Assembly (NCBI RefSeq): GCF_037392515.1
Contig: NC_090285.1
Span: 5,521,501 to 5,585,500, forward strand
Origin: Haliotis asinina
Taxonomy: Eukaryota > Mollusca > Gastropoda > Lepetellida > Haliotidae
Length of the DNA: 64,000 nucleotides
Direction of reading: 5' to 3'
The translations under genes and the position numbers were made by a program. This document shows, piece after piece, positions 47,101-54,300 of this stretch; the stretch's first letter is position 1; each line of letters begins with the position of its first letter. The notes under the pieces were generated by a model. That model saw only the letters and a list, made by a program, of their open reading frames with translations. It was not told the DNA's origin and made no database searches.

Positions 47101-50100
47101 ACCTCACCTCACCTCACCTCACCTCACCCCACCCCACCCCACCCCACCCCACCCCACCCCACCCCACCCCACCCCACCCCACACCACACCACACCACACC
47201 ACACCACCCCACCCCACCCCACCCCACCCCACCCCACATGAGTACAACTGGGAAGCCCATTCCTGGTGTGCAATACTGTGATATTGCTGGAATGTTGCTT
47301 AAAGTGACATGAAGCCATACTCACACACTGTAGATGAACATCATCAACTGTATGACAGTGAAACTGTGAAAAACTATGTCAAATGAAACATGTTTACTTG
47401 AGTCATTTAACTCAAAAGTTTGTTAAGAGTATTGAGTATGTCTGACTATGAGCTGCCCATCATCTTTATCATCTAAACAGGAACTTCTGTCGCCCACTGC
47501 CATATCAGTGAACTATACTTCTAGGTTCATGTGGTTTGTGTATAAGTGACAGCGCCAAGGCAATGCTACTTGAACAACTAGGGAACCAGCATGTCTGTGT
47601 GTCTGTCTGTCTGTCTGTCTGTCTGTCTCCATTTTCGGTTTCTGGAGAAATAAAATCCTAAACTGCTCTATATTTCTCCTTCACTCATGCAGTGCAGATC
47701 AGCCTAGAGGTGAACAGTTACTTTTCTATAATTTGGGATTTGGGGGTTCTTATTTTAATGAAGACAAGTTAAGTTGATCTTAATGGAAATTGAAAGTTAT
47801 GTTTTCGGTAATGCTATACATATCAGAGTAGTAATGATCCGATTGTTGATTTGGTCGTTCAACAATACACAGTTCAGTGTTATCAACTAAAAGTGTGCAG
47901 GAGCAATGAACCAAACTCCACTTCTGAATTGATTGTGCAGAATTTGGACAAGACATATGTTTACTTTTCTAAGTCAGACACTATTTAAAAACAAGCCCAA
48001 ACAATCAGCAGTAGTACTACTAGTAAGTTTAAGGCATGTCACCATTCAAATGTGATTTTCTTCACGCTGGTTGATAGACATGCTAAACTGAACAGACTTT
48101 ATAAACATATTAAACATTTCTTCTTTGAAAGGCATTTGAAAGTATATATGTATATATTCTCCATGTTACAACTCTATGTATCACTTGCTCAATAAGGATG
48201 TTAGTACCGAAACATCGCACCCATTGCAATAAAGAAGTTGACTGTACATAGAACTTTGTTTTCCTTCATATTAAACATGTTTATGTGATGATTAAAAGGA
48301 TTAGCAAACGATTATCTTTATGCTGACCAAATACAAATACATTTTGTAGCAACATATTTGCTGACATCAGATACTTACTCAACAGCACTAATGAGCCAAT
48401 AACATAACCATTACAAATGGTAATTAAAGTATAAAACCAAGTGAAAAAGTTGAATCTATATGATTCTATGATAAATTAATTTTAAGATCAAATTATTTCA
48501 ATGTGTTCCTGAGTATGTAGTTTTAGTTGTATCACATACATTGTTTTATTTAAATACAATAATACATACTATTTCGAGTACGATACAGGAACACAATGGG
48601 TCATGTACAATGTACACAATATCAGGGTAGTTTATTTCAAAGCTGCGTATTCTGTCAGTAGGTGAGCAAAATACATCAGTTATCTTTTCTCTCAACATTT
48701 TATGAAATACTACCATGCCTTTCTTTTCTAACATTTTCATCAATCTTGGAGTTTAGTTACAGTAACAAGTTTCTTTGTTTCCTTTGTAACAGATACAACC
48801 CTATGTTTTAGTCTTCTAAACACTTCCCAAACTGATGGTGAGTTCCTTTGCTTTGCCAGTTTATGTTTATGATTGCTTTTACAAACAAATCTACCAATTT
48901 TGCTATTACTTGTACAAATTATTCTACGAATTTTACAATTGCGTTTATGAATTCAACTAAGGTTTATGTTTGCTTCTAACTGTGATAATCTTCTGTGGGC
49001 ATTAATGCTTGTTAATCTTTGCTGGTTCAGTAAATATTGACAAAGGGCCATAATTGCTTGCAAATATTTTAAGCCTTTTATAGGAGTAAAAAAATAATCA
49101 ATCTCCTGCGACTATTGCCTGTTGACATATTAATCAGACACCACTATTGATTACATTTATCAGCATGATAGAATGTTCAATCTAAGGGTTATTCACTCTT
49201 ACTTGTAATTATGACTAAACCGTCTCAAGTCCTGTACTTATCCATACAGATCCAATATACAGCCTTAAAGAAAGCAGCTTCCAAATCTTGTTTTCAAATT
49301 CATTGGCTAAAATCTGTAATAATATTCTGATATTGAATGATCTAATTCATCAGTTGTAGCTTCTATCACATGTTCTTTAGTAATAACAGAGGTGATCCAA
49401 TATCAGTTTGTACAAAACCATGATGAAATTCTGGTATCAATGACAGTTGAGTTAGTTCTTTTATTGAAGTATAACTCTCACGTGATGGGTACGACATTAC
49501 AGTATGTAACAGAAGGGCCAAATGTAAGGCTGTGTGGGTGTTTTCGAATTTAGCAGTTCACTCATTTACTCAGTTCTTCTGCACAGTAAAACAAATTCCC
49601 ATACCTGCTCATAATTTTCTTGGATAATAAGTATGAAACAACTATAATTGTCTGTTGGTCAGGTTTAAGAATGACATGATTAATTAGTTTCTTTTGTGGT
49701 GACAGGAAGTCACAAAAATATTCATGATTTCAGTCGATATGCAGACCAGTAAGAATGGAGACCATACAATTTGTAAATAGCACAGTCACCATTAACATAG
49801 CCATTAACCACTTTCCTAGGATAGTAAAGAATGAATTTGTCAAATTAAATTGGATCAAAGTGTAGGATAGACAGATAGTCATCATGTATTACTTCATTTG
49901 AAGAGAGGATTTTGGTAATCCAATCATTATAGGTGCTTTTTTTTTTTTCACTGTGAAGAGTTGCATACCTTTGTCCACACCAAGCAGCTGCGATTCAAAT
50001 CCTGATCAGCAGACTGTTTTTAGGTTTTTGACATTATGCTGACAGGTTGACTGGATTACAGTTCAAGAGACATTAAATGATTTCTGAGATGTAAGTCACA

Positions 50101-53100
50101 TATATATCTGATCAAGACTCCTTTGGGTTATATGATTGCAAATCAGCTGGATCTTCCATAACCATTACATGTAAATTGAGTAGGGACCAAATCATAGTTC
50201 TTGGTTTGTTCAAGTTCGGGAATGAGACATTTTAGAGTATTTTTAATCGTTCATCACTTTTCCATTCTAGATCCCCCACCAGTTCCTCCCCAACCCGAAA
50301 CAATAAGAATGATTGACGAGGAAGATGATGACTATCTCCCACCTCGAGAAACACGATCACGTAGAGGGAAGCGCGGATCAAGAGGAAGAGGGGCCCGCCA
50401 GTCTAAAAGAGCACGAGTTGAAATTCCAGAGCCGGAACCTCCAAGTGAGCCATCTCCTCCACCTCTGGCACCATCCCTTCCTCCTCCAGATGCCAATATG
50501 CACCTCAAATACACATATGGTGTTAATGCCTGGCGCCACTGGGTCGTCCACAAGAATACACTGCTGGAGAAGGTGTCCAAAAGGGGGTCTGGAAAACTAA
50601 AGCTGTTCAAGACAGATCTGCTTCAGTGTACTGCAGATGAGCTCAACTACTCACTGTGTTTGTTTGTCAAGGAAGTTAGGAAGCCAAATGGAGAGGAGTA
50701 TTCTCCCGACAGTATTTACTACCTCTGTTTAGGTAAGTTCATAGGGAACTGTAGAAATCTGTGACCATAGCTACTGGTACAAAAACAGTCTCTCAACATT
50801 CTGTTCAGTCTAGCATCCTTAGCTGGTAATTATCCATAATTTCACTAAAGTTTTTTGAAGCTGATGCTAGGGGCTTACATTCGGCACAGACTGGCGTTGT
50901 TGGTAGAGCATCATCACTGACAAGCGGGTGGGAGTACAGTACACTACCATCCTCCATCAAGCATCAGTGTTGTTCTCCAATGTTTGACGTTGTATAATTC
51001 TATTTCCAGGTATTCAGCAATACTTGTATGAGAACAGCCGTATTGACAACATCTTCACTGACCTGTACTATGAGAAGTTCACAGAGTGTCTAAACGATGT
51101 GCTAGCTAAATACGAGCCCAAAGTAAACGCAACAGGTAAGTGTGAGACTATGAATACTAACAGTATGACGACTTTATGTGCAATGTTTTTATATTTATGT
51201 TATATATATGCCCTCAACAGCTATTACAGTCTGGCCTGTCAGTTGTTTGTTTTTGGCCTGTGTGGGGTCCGTGTCAGAAAGATCCTCATCAAGCTATGTC
51301 TTCTGTAAAACGCTCCTAAATGAAATAGGTAGTCAATCTTAACAGCTTGGTTAATAGTGTTTCATGATATTGCATCGGTCATTGTTCTGGAAAGCAAATA
51401 ACATCATCAAAGTAGAACAGTAGGTTGACCTCACTGTTGATTTGACATGTGCATTTAGTCATTTTGTTTTATGATACTAGTGGGTAATGATGAGAATGAC
51501 TTACTACAAATTTGGAATTATGGATAGTCTGTGCTATGGGAGTATATGATATTAAAGGCAGATGAGCAGAAATATTAAAGGCATTATTAGGGCTGTATAT
51601 TGGCAAATTAATTGAACTGCAATTCAGGTACCCATATTGAGATATGTATTGCAATATATTGGGAATTTGAGTGTTTGACAGTGAATGACATGAATCGTAC
51701 ATAGTTCCTAACCATACATGTTGTGGTTCTGATAACAGCAATCTCAAAATTAGGTTGCACATTCATGGATTCTGTTTTCCTTTTTATACAATTTATTGCA
51801 TTACAGTATGCCATTTTGTAACTGAATATTGAAGGAAAACATATCAAGTGAATGAACGTGTTACATTTTATAAGCCATAAAGCTAATCACAGTGACTTCA
51901 TACATCTTCCAATATGCCTGTTCTCAGAAAGATATTTCAAAATGTATCATTTGAAAAGTGTATTGCACTATATTGGTAATACCAAGCAGTCCGAGGCATT
52001 ATATAGTTCATTGACGTGGGATATAAAACCTGTAACTCCCTGTTCCTTGTTAGTTATTCACCAATTTTGTCCCAGGTCAGATGCTGTGTCGGATAGAGGA
52101 GGAGCACATCTGGGAGTGTAAACAGCTAGGTGCCCACTCACCCTATGTCCTTCTCAACACTCTAATATACTTCAACACCAAACACTTCATGCTGAAAACA
52201 ACAGAAGAGCATATGAAACTGTCTTTCGCTCATATACTGAAGCACTGGAAGAAGGGCGGTCCAGGGTCAAAGGTTGTGACAGGTCAAGGTCGGAGTGTCT
52301 CTTTACGGTACTACTGCCTTAACCCAGGAAGTAAGTGTGGCCAAACATGTCTTGTATTCAGTCCTCAAATAATACAGCAAATTATAGTTTTGACAAACTC
52401 AAAGGGACCAGTAAATTTAGTTTGTTAAAACCATGGTTCATTACATGCATTTAACTCGGATATCCTCTTGAGACAATATCCCCAGATTTCCCACTGCATA
52501 AGCAATGGTATGTAAATCGCAAACACAGAATGCCTGAAAAGGATATGAGCGATGTTTCCATTGTATGATTTCTAATAACAATCTGCAGACCATTGTCAAG
52601 TAGCTGAAATATTGCTGTCTTCTAACCCATCTAATATTTGTGTGCTTGTTATAGATGGCCAGAGCACCCCAAACAAGAAGCCAAAGGAAGGCATACCAGT
52701 CTATGAGACATCCGAGAACTTAGAGAACCCTCTTAGATGTCCAGTCAAACTCTATGAGTTCTACCTCTCCAAATGGTAAGTGAGATATACTTTCATTCTA
52801 AGTAAACCTTCTGAAGTCATGTGTAACTGTAATGTGTGAGTTTCATGTGAGATTTATACATATATATATATAATTTTTTATATTTTTATTTTATTTATTT
52901 ATTTATTTTTATTTATTTATTTATTTATTTATTTTTATTTTTATTTTTTTCTTGCTTGTGAGAGATTTCTATAGCAAAATAATGTGATAATCATATTTTG
53001 GTGGAAATGTATTTCTTAAGATTTTTGTTCCGTAATAGGTGTGAAGTTCCCTAGCAGTCAGTATCAAAATATTATTGTTTTTTTCAGCTCCAGGTAACCA

Positions 53101-53510
53101 GTTCATTCACAGTCAAGGCACCTGCAATGATCATGCAATGTCATGATATCATTACATAATGCTATAGGTTCAAAGCGTAAACAAATATCTCTATCTCAAT
53201 CATTTCTTAAATTTTAACTGTAAAATGGAGAAAGAAGTAAAATAATTAAATCCTGCTAAATGAACTATTTCAGTCTGATTAATTCATTTGTGCTATTTTC
53301 AGTTTTCTCTTCCATTTCAGCCCAGAGAGTATTAAGAACAGGAATGACATGTTCTACCTGGTCCCTGAGCGGAGCTGTGTTCCGGACAGTCCTGTCTGGT
53401 ACTCCACACAGTCCATCTCCACTGAGTCCATGAGCAAAATGCTCAATAGAATCTTGCTTGTGAGAGAAATACAGGAGGCTCACATACATGCTCAGCCAAT
53501 ATATGTCTAA
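29154..53510 (+). CDS. ZMYM: MYM-type zinc-finger protein with DUF3504 domain (ZMYM2/3/4 type)
   Basis: Complete gene, 16 coding exons, 1608 codons plus stop: 29154-29195, 34189-35589, 36715-36802, 37401-37495, 37938-39177, 39551-39631, 42779-42876, 43171-43321, 44349-44527, 45223-45358, 45839-46000, 50271-50732, 51010-51135, 52076-52330, 52655-52775, 53321-53510. All introns are GT-AG and frame holds throughout. ZMYM2/3/4 proteins are nuclear chromatin factors linked to the LSD1-CoREST complex, SUMO and DNA repair; Drosophila woc is a relative (family knowledge). Visible parts: an acidic N-terminus (1-480) with SUMO-interaction-like motifs, a sumoylation-like IKQE (K499), eight MYM zinc fingers (about 537-930), the conserved LLCKPFVQTKATSC block, a Pro/Val/Ile-rich segment, a basic nuclear-signal-like run (about 1253-1275) and DUF3504 (about 1306-1600). 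Which vertebrate paralogue is closest cannot be told by eye. Introns carry several mobile elements. Confidence 0.93.
32200..32290 (+). repeat. SINE tail fragment
   Basis: Starts at the GAAGCCCATTTCTGG junction shared with the SINE head at 7060-7156 and carries the body stretch CCCCCGCCTTAATATCGCTC, then CTAATATTGCTAAGAGC and a (GTCA)-like end. Confidence 0.65.
33045..33960. repeat. Tandem array with about 174-bp period
   Basis: The landmark GTGCCTTTTGCTATTTACAG recurs at about 33,093, 33,349, 33,523, 33,697 and 33,871. The last four are spaced by 174 bp; the first gap is about 256 bp and looks rearranged. Each unit also holds a TTTCC-GGAGCACAACTCAAAAA-type stretch and an ATATCTTTC stretch. 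Units are diverged. It lies in ZMYM intron 1; a single related unit appears near 43,790-43,890. Confidence 0.85.
34189..35589 (+). CDS. ZMYM: ZMYM gene exon 2: acidic N-terminal region
   Basis: Encodes residues 15-481 in one 1.4-kb exon, extremely rich in Glu, Asp, Thr and Pro. Three SUMO-interaction-like hydrophobic/acidic motifs stand out: DVIDID (about 341), VMVIED (about 396) and AIVLDDDDD (about 409). Acceptor CTCCTCAG at 34,188; donor ACT/GTAAGT. Confidence 0.93.
35590..36714 (+). other. ZMYM intron 2
   Basis: Mostly occupied by the MITE at 35,993-36,613. Confidence 0.85.
35993..36613. mobile_element. MITE with long inverted repeats in ZMYM intron 2
   Basis: Arms of about 115 bp: the left arm starts CAGTCTAAGTAAACTTAG and includes CACTGAGTCTAACAAAACCT; the right arm is the inverted counterpart ending near 36,610. 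A 12-bp direct repeat, TAGTAGCATATG, is at 35,981-35,992 and 36,611-36,622. Read as a 9-bp duplication (TAGCATATG) it would make the element start with C at both ends, like the other MITEs here. The short open frame at 36,066-36,269 is inside the element and is not a gene. Confidence 0.85.
36715..36802 (+). CDS. ZMYM: ZMYM gene exon 3: sumoylation-like motif
   Basis: Encodes NAKEGQKITQESLKTKIKQE and a Thr/Pro stretch. IKQE fits the psi-K-x-E sumoylation consensus (K499). Acceptor CTCCAG, donor CTG/GTATGA, phase 1. Confidence 0.9.
36803..37400 (+). other. ZMYM intron 3
   Basis: A 598-bp intron, GT-AG. No further feature seen. Confidence 0.85.
37401..37495 (+). CDS. ZMYM: ZMYM gene exon 4: linker and start of first MYM finger
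   Basis: A Gly/Pro/Lys linker ends in QSCIVCGK, the first Cys pair of MYM finger 1. The finger continues in the next exon. Acceptor CCTCTCAG, donor AAG/GTAATC. Confidence 0.92.
37496..37937 (+). other. ZMYM intron 4
   Basis: A 442-bp intron, GT-AG. No further feature seen. Confidence 0.85.
37938..39177 (+). CDS. ZMYM: ZMYM gene exon 5: MYM zinc-finger array
   Basis: Residues 543-955, a single exon holding the rest of finger 1 and seven more MYM fingers. Each has a CxxC pair, then about 20-25 residues, then an FCSxxC/LCxxxC pair followed by an aromatic-containing F/Y segment. Examples are CAVCQLMN ... FCSKACLAKY and CDHCHKYV ... FCSYNCVMSF. Codons beyond 39,177 are intronic read-through. Acceptor TTGCAG, donor GAG/GTATCT. 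Confidence 0.95.
39178..39550 (+). other. ZMYM intron 5
   Basis: A 373-bp intron, GT-AG. No further feature seen. Confidence 0.85.
39551..39631 (+). CDS. ZMYM: ZMYM gene exon 6: Ser/Gly-rich linker
   Basis: An 81-bp exon (acceptor TTCCAG, donor AAG/GTAAGA) encoding ASSGSSPGQGQSNSFPVISN and a short continuation. Supported by frame continuity and not by a domain; being a multiple of three it may be optional. Confidence 0.8.
40256..40712 (+). pseudogene. Tyrosine-recombinase (Crypton/DUF3504-like) C-terminal fossil
   Basis: Two overlapping plus-strand frames together show the end of a tyrosine recombinase of the kind encoded by Crypton-type elements. One frame has LIQKLQDNNVAPTEVMQVSG followed by HKHVQ; after a frameshift near 40,425 the next frame has NNYSHLSDAHH, containing the position of the nucleophilic Tyr. 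The upstream H-x-x-R box is degenerate (TNAHQH in the expected place). It is in the same orientation as the host gene, with no splice sites, so it is a transposon remnant. No element ends were found. The assignment rests on the GHK...NNY pattern by eye. Confidence 0.6.
40948..42230 (+). mobile_element. Tc1/mariner-type transposon, near complete
   Basis: A 1283-bp element with terminal inverted repeats of about 27 bp (19-bp identical core TTCCCAGAAATTATTGAGA) and flanking TA dinucleotides at 40,946-40,947 and 42,231-42,232, the standard Tc1/mariner target duplication. It carries one broken transposase. Inserted in ZMYM intron 6. Confidence 0.93.
41132..42107 (+). pseudogene. Tc1-like transposase, frameshifted
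   Basis: From MAEFTAREKRKLILDD to a natural stop after GGLTKY. An N-terminal helix-turn-helix pair, including the GRPRK motif, precedes a DDE domain: first Asp in FFSDESS, second in QHDNDPKHTAR, Glu in PIENVWG. Between the second Asp codon (41,828) and the Glu codon (41,919) there are 88 nt, where a DD34E enzyme would have 102, so a 14-nt deletion removed the segment before SPDLHPIE and shifted the frame. The first frame stops at 41,918. Otherwise the copy is well preserved, which suggests fairly recent loss of activity. Confidence 0.9.
42779..42876 (+). CDS. ZMYM: ZMYM gene exon 7
   Basis: Encodes GKLMLSGQKQQTVNIKSNTP and following Val-rich residues. Acceptor GATGACAG, donor AAG/GTAGGA. Confidence 0.87.
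43171..43321 (+). CDS. ZMYM: ZMYM gene exon 8: conserved Cys/Lys block
   Basis: Encodes KNKSLLCKPFVQTKATSCRP and the following SKEVQT, a block conserved across ZMYM2/3/4 after the zinc fingers. Acceptor TTCTTGCAG, donor CAG/GTCAGT. Confidence 0.93.
43322..44348 (+). other. ZMYM intron 8
   Basis: Holds a diverged unit related to the 174-bp array (about 43,790-43,890) and a mariner transposase remnant on the opposite strand. Confidence 0.7.
43985..44236 (-). pseudogene. Mariner-type transposase remnant
   Basis: On the minus strand one frame reads DNLSPHKTKAAMEYI and HPP; after a frameshift the next reads SPDLALCDFWLFPVL and then a basic/helical stretch. These are the second and third catalytic-Asp regions of a DD34D mariner transposase (family knowledge). 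The rest of the protein and the inverted repeats are missing. Lies antisense in ZMYM intron 8. Confidence 0.75.
44349..44527 (+). CDS. ZMYM: ZMYM gene exon 9: Pro/Val/Ile-rich segment
   Basis: Encodes a strikingly hydrophobic proline repeat (VLIPVPVPVYVPCPMAMY, then VAIPIPIPVPIFIPTAKKT), conserved in this family, ending KILKQIK. Acceptor TTTCAG, donor AAA/GTAAGT. Confidence 0.93.
44528..45222 (+). other. ZMYM intron 9
   Basis: A 695-bp intron containing a SINE tail fragment. Confidence 0.8.
44605..44685 (+). repeat. SINE tail fragment
   Basis: Contains TTTCTGGTGTTCCCCAC, then TGATATTGGTGGAATATTGC and GTGTAAAACCAATCTCACTC, the same body and end as the fragment at 32,200. Confidence 0.65.
45223..45358 (+). 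CDS. ZMYM: ZMYM gene exon 10
   Basis: Encodes EIREKIPSDPLEAELLMMAE, then a Gly run and an acidic SDSDTDKSDGE stretch. Acceptor GATTTTAG, donor CAA/GTGAGT. Confidence 0.92.
45359..45838 (+). other. ZMYM intron 10
   Basis: A 480-bp intron. At about 45,430-45,525 a short imperfect inverted stretch with CTGGGCCCAG at one end and CTGGGCCC at the other looks like a small palindromic repeat. Confidence 0.6.
45839..46000 (+). CDS. ZMYM: ZMYM gene exon 11
   Basis: Encodes an acidic start and EDLVQMALRMAEEITGPVLD, a conserved ZMYM helix. There are two possible donors 10 bp apart (after GTCGCG and after AATACAG); only the second keeps frame with exon 12. Confidence 0.93.
46089..46446 (+). mobile_element. 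TA-flanked MITE, copy 1
   Basis: A 358-bp element with inverted ends CTGCTTGACAAGTCTTAGAT and its complement, flanked by TA on both sides (46,087-46,088 and 46,447-46,448), as in mariner-type MITEs. The same element lies inverted at 62,055-62,394. No coding capacity is evident. Confidence 0.9.
47001..47236. repeat. Pentanucleotide satellite in ordered blocks
   Basis: Runs of TCCTC (to about 47,054), ACCTC (to 47,125), ACCCC (to 47,180), ACACC (to 47,205) and ACCCC again. Each block differs from the next by one base per unit, and one strand is entirely pyrimidine plus A. Confidence 0.95.
47236..47330 (+). repeat. SINE tail fragment
   Basis: Has the ACTGGGAAGCCCATTCCTGG junction, then TGATATTGCTGGAATGTTGC and a (TCAC)-like end. 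It directly follows the pentanucleotide satellite. Confidence 0.7.
47593..47628. repeat. Tetranucleotide microsatellite (TCTG)n
   Basis: About eight units of GTCT, the first one or two imperfect. Confidence 0.9.
50271..50732 (+). CDS. ZMYM: ZMYM gene exon 12: basic region and start of DUF3504
   Basis: A Pro-rich start, an acidic DEEDDDYLPP, then a basic run (RSRRGKRGSRGRGARQSKRA) that looks like a nuclear localisation and DNA-contact segment, another Pro-rich stretch, then DUF3504 from TYGVNAWRHWV. Acceptor ATTCTAG, donor TTTAG/GTAAGT. Confidence 0.94.
50733..51009 (+). other. ZMYM intron 12
   Basis: A 277-bp intron, GT-AG. No further feature seen. Confidence 0.85.
51010..51135 (+). CDS. 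ZMYM: ZMYM gene exon 13: DUF3504
   Basis: Encodes IQQYLYENSRIDNIFTDLYY and more of the recombinase-like domain. The downstream read-through frame is intron. Acceptor TTTCCAG, donor ACAG/GTAAGT. Confidence 0.94.
51136..52075 (+). other. ZMYM intron 13
   Basis: A 940-bp intron, GT-AG. No further feature seen. Confidence 0.8.
52076..52330 (+). CDS. ZMYM: ZMYM gene exon 14: DUF3504 core
   Basis: Encodes MLCRIEEEHIWECKQLGAHS, then the conserved LLNTLIYFNTKHF and HILKHWKKG segments. Acceptor GTCCCAG, donor GGAA/GTAAGT. Confidence 0.95.
52331..52654 (+). other. ZMYM intron 14
   Basis: A 324-bp intron, GT-AG. No further feature seen. Confidence 0.85.
52655..52775 (+). CDS. ZMYM: ZMYM gene exon 15: DUF3504
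   Basis: Encodes YETSENLENPLRCPVKLYEF and the following YLSK, a strongly conserved family block. Acceptor GTTATAG, donor AAATG/GTAAGT. Confidence 0.94.
52776..53320 (+). other. ZMYM intron 15
   Basis: A 545-bp intron with the TA/ATTT microsatellite at 52,858-52,950. Confidence 0.85.
52858..52950. repeat. (TA)n and (ATTT)n microsatellite
   Basis: A short TA run followed by imperfect TTTA/TTTTTA units, about 93 bp, in the last ZMYM intron. Confidence 0.9.
53321..53510 (+). CDS. ZMYM: ZMYM gene exon 16: end of DUF3504 and stop
   Basis: Encodes PESIKNRNDMFYLVPERSCV, then VWYSTQSIS and a final helix MLNRILLVREIQ, ending YV and TAA at 53,508. No catalytic His-x-x-Arg or GHK...Tyr motif is present, as expected for a domesticated recombinase fold. 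Confidence 0.95.
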
Positions 53511-53519
53511 ACAACTTAG

Positions 53520-54300
53520 GAATTGTCTGGGAATAATATTCTCAAGGAACAATCCAGTTCGATTCCTTCAGGAACAGGAATTTTACCCAGGAACTGATTC
53601 CAGTAAAATAATTTCCAGGAACACCTTCCAGTAATAAAAACTATTCTCTTGGATAATCTTTCAGCAAATATTCTCTGTGAATTGTCATCTGTGGACATTG
53701 GTAATATTCTCCAGGAATGTCCACAGGGAACATCTCTCAATAATTTTATGCAGGAACAATCTCTAAGGAACATCATTCAGTACTGTGTTCCAGGAACATG
53801 CCATAGAACAGTCTTCAGTAATATTCTGCAGGAACATCCACTGAGAATAGCCTTGGTACTATTTCCAGGAGCATTCTGTTGGAACATCTGTCAGTAATAT
53901 TCTACGGGAATGTCATACTATTTTCCAGAACCATTCATTGAAAACATTGATCAATACTATTCTCCAGCAACATCCTCTGTGAATATCCTTCAGTGCTATT
54001 CTCAAGGAGCATTCTTTGGGAACATACGGTGGTAATATTCTACAGGGACATCCTCTATGAATATCCTTCTGTACTATACTCCAGGAGCATTCTGTGGAGA
54101 GAGGTCAGTAATATTCTCAAGGAACATCCACTATGAACATTCTTCAGTACTCTACTCCAGACGATTTCTATGGGAGTATCTGTCAGTAAGTAACATTCTG
54201 TTGAAACGTCCTCTGTGAATATACTTGCAATACTTTTCCTCAGCAACAATCCCCTGGGAATGTGCTTCAGTACTATGCTTTAGAAATGATCCTTGGAACA
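53520..54300. repeat. Degenerate minisatellite after the ZMYM stop codon
   Basis: Many diverged copies of a unit near 40-44 bp, built from CAGTAATATTCTCCAGGAAC and ATCC(T/A)CTGTGAATATCCTT-like halves. The clearest units are between about 53,700 and 54,130. Any transcript longer than about 100 bp past the stop would carry it. Confidence 0.8.
53633..53638 (+). terminator. Candidate poly(A) signal for ZMYM
   Basis: First AATAAA after the stop, 123 bp downstream and inside the minisatellite. A later one at 56,347-56,352 would give a 2.8-kb 3' UTR. Which is used cannot be told. Confidence 0.3.

Larger units (their letters stand above)
46001..50270 (+). other. ZMYM intron 11
   Basis: A 4.3-kb intron with a TA-flanked MITE (46,089-46,446), a pentanucleotide satellite (47,001-47,236), a SINE tail, a tetranucleotide repeat and a possible LINE-like 3' tail near 48,190-48,250 (CCGAAACATCG followed by AATAAAG). 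No coding exon was recognised. Confidence 0.75.

Noticed and set aside
46844..47312. Two open frames rich in Ser/Leu/Thr/His/Pro
   Set aside because: They are translations of the pentanucleotide satellite, which has no stops because of its period and base content.
53649..53897. 82-residue frame after ZMYM
   Set aside because: It is made of minisatellite units and has no protein-like features beyond the repeat.
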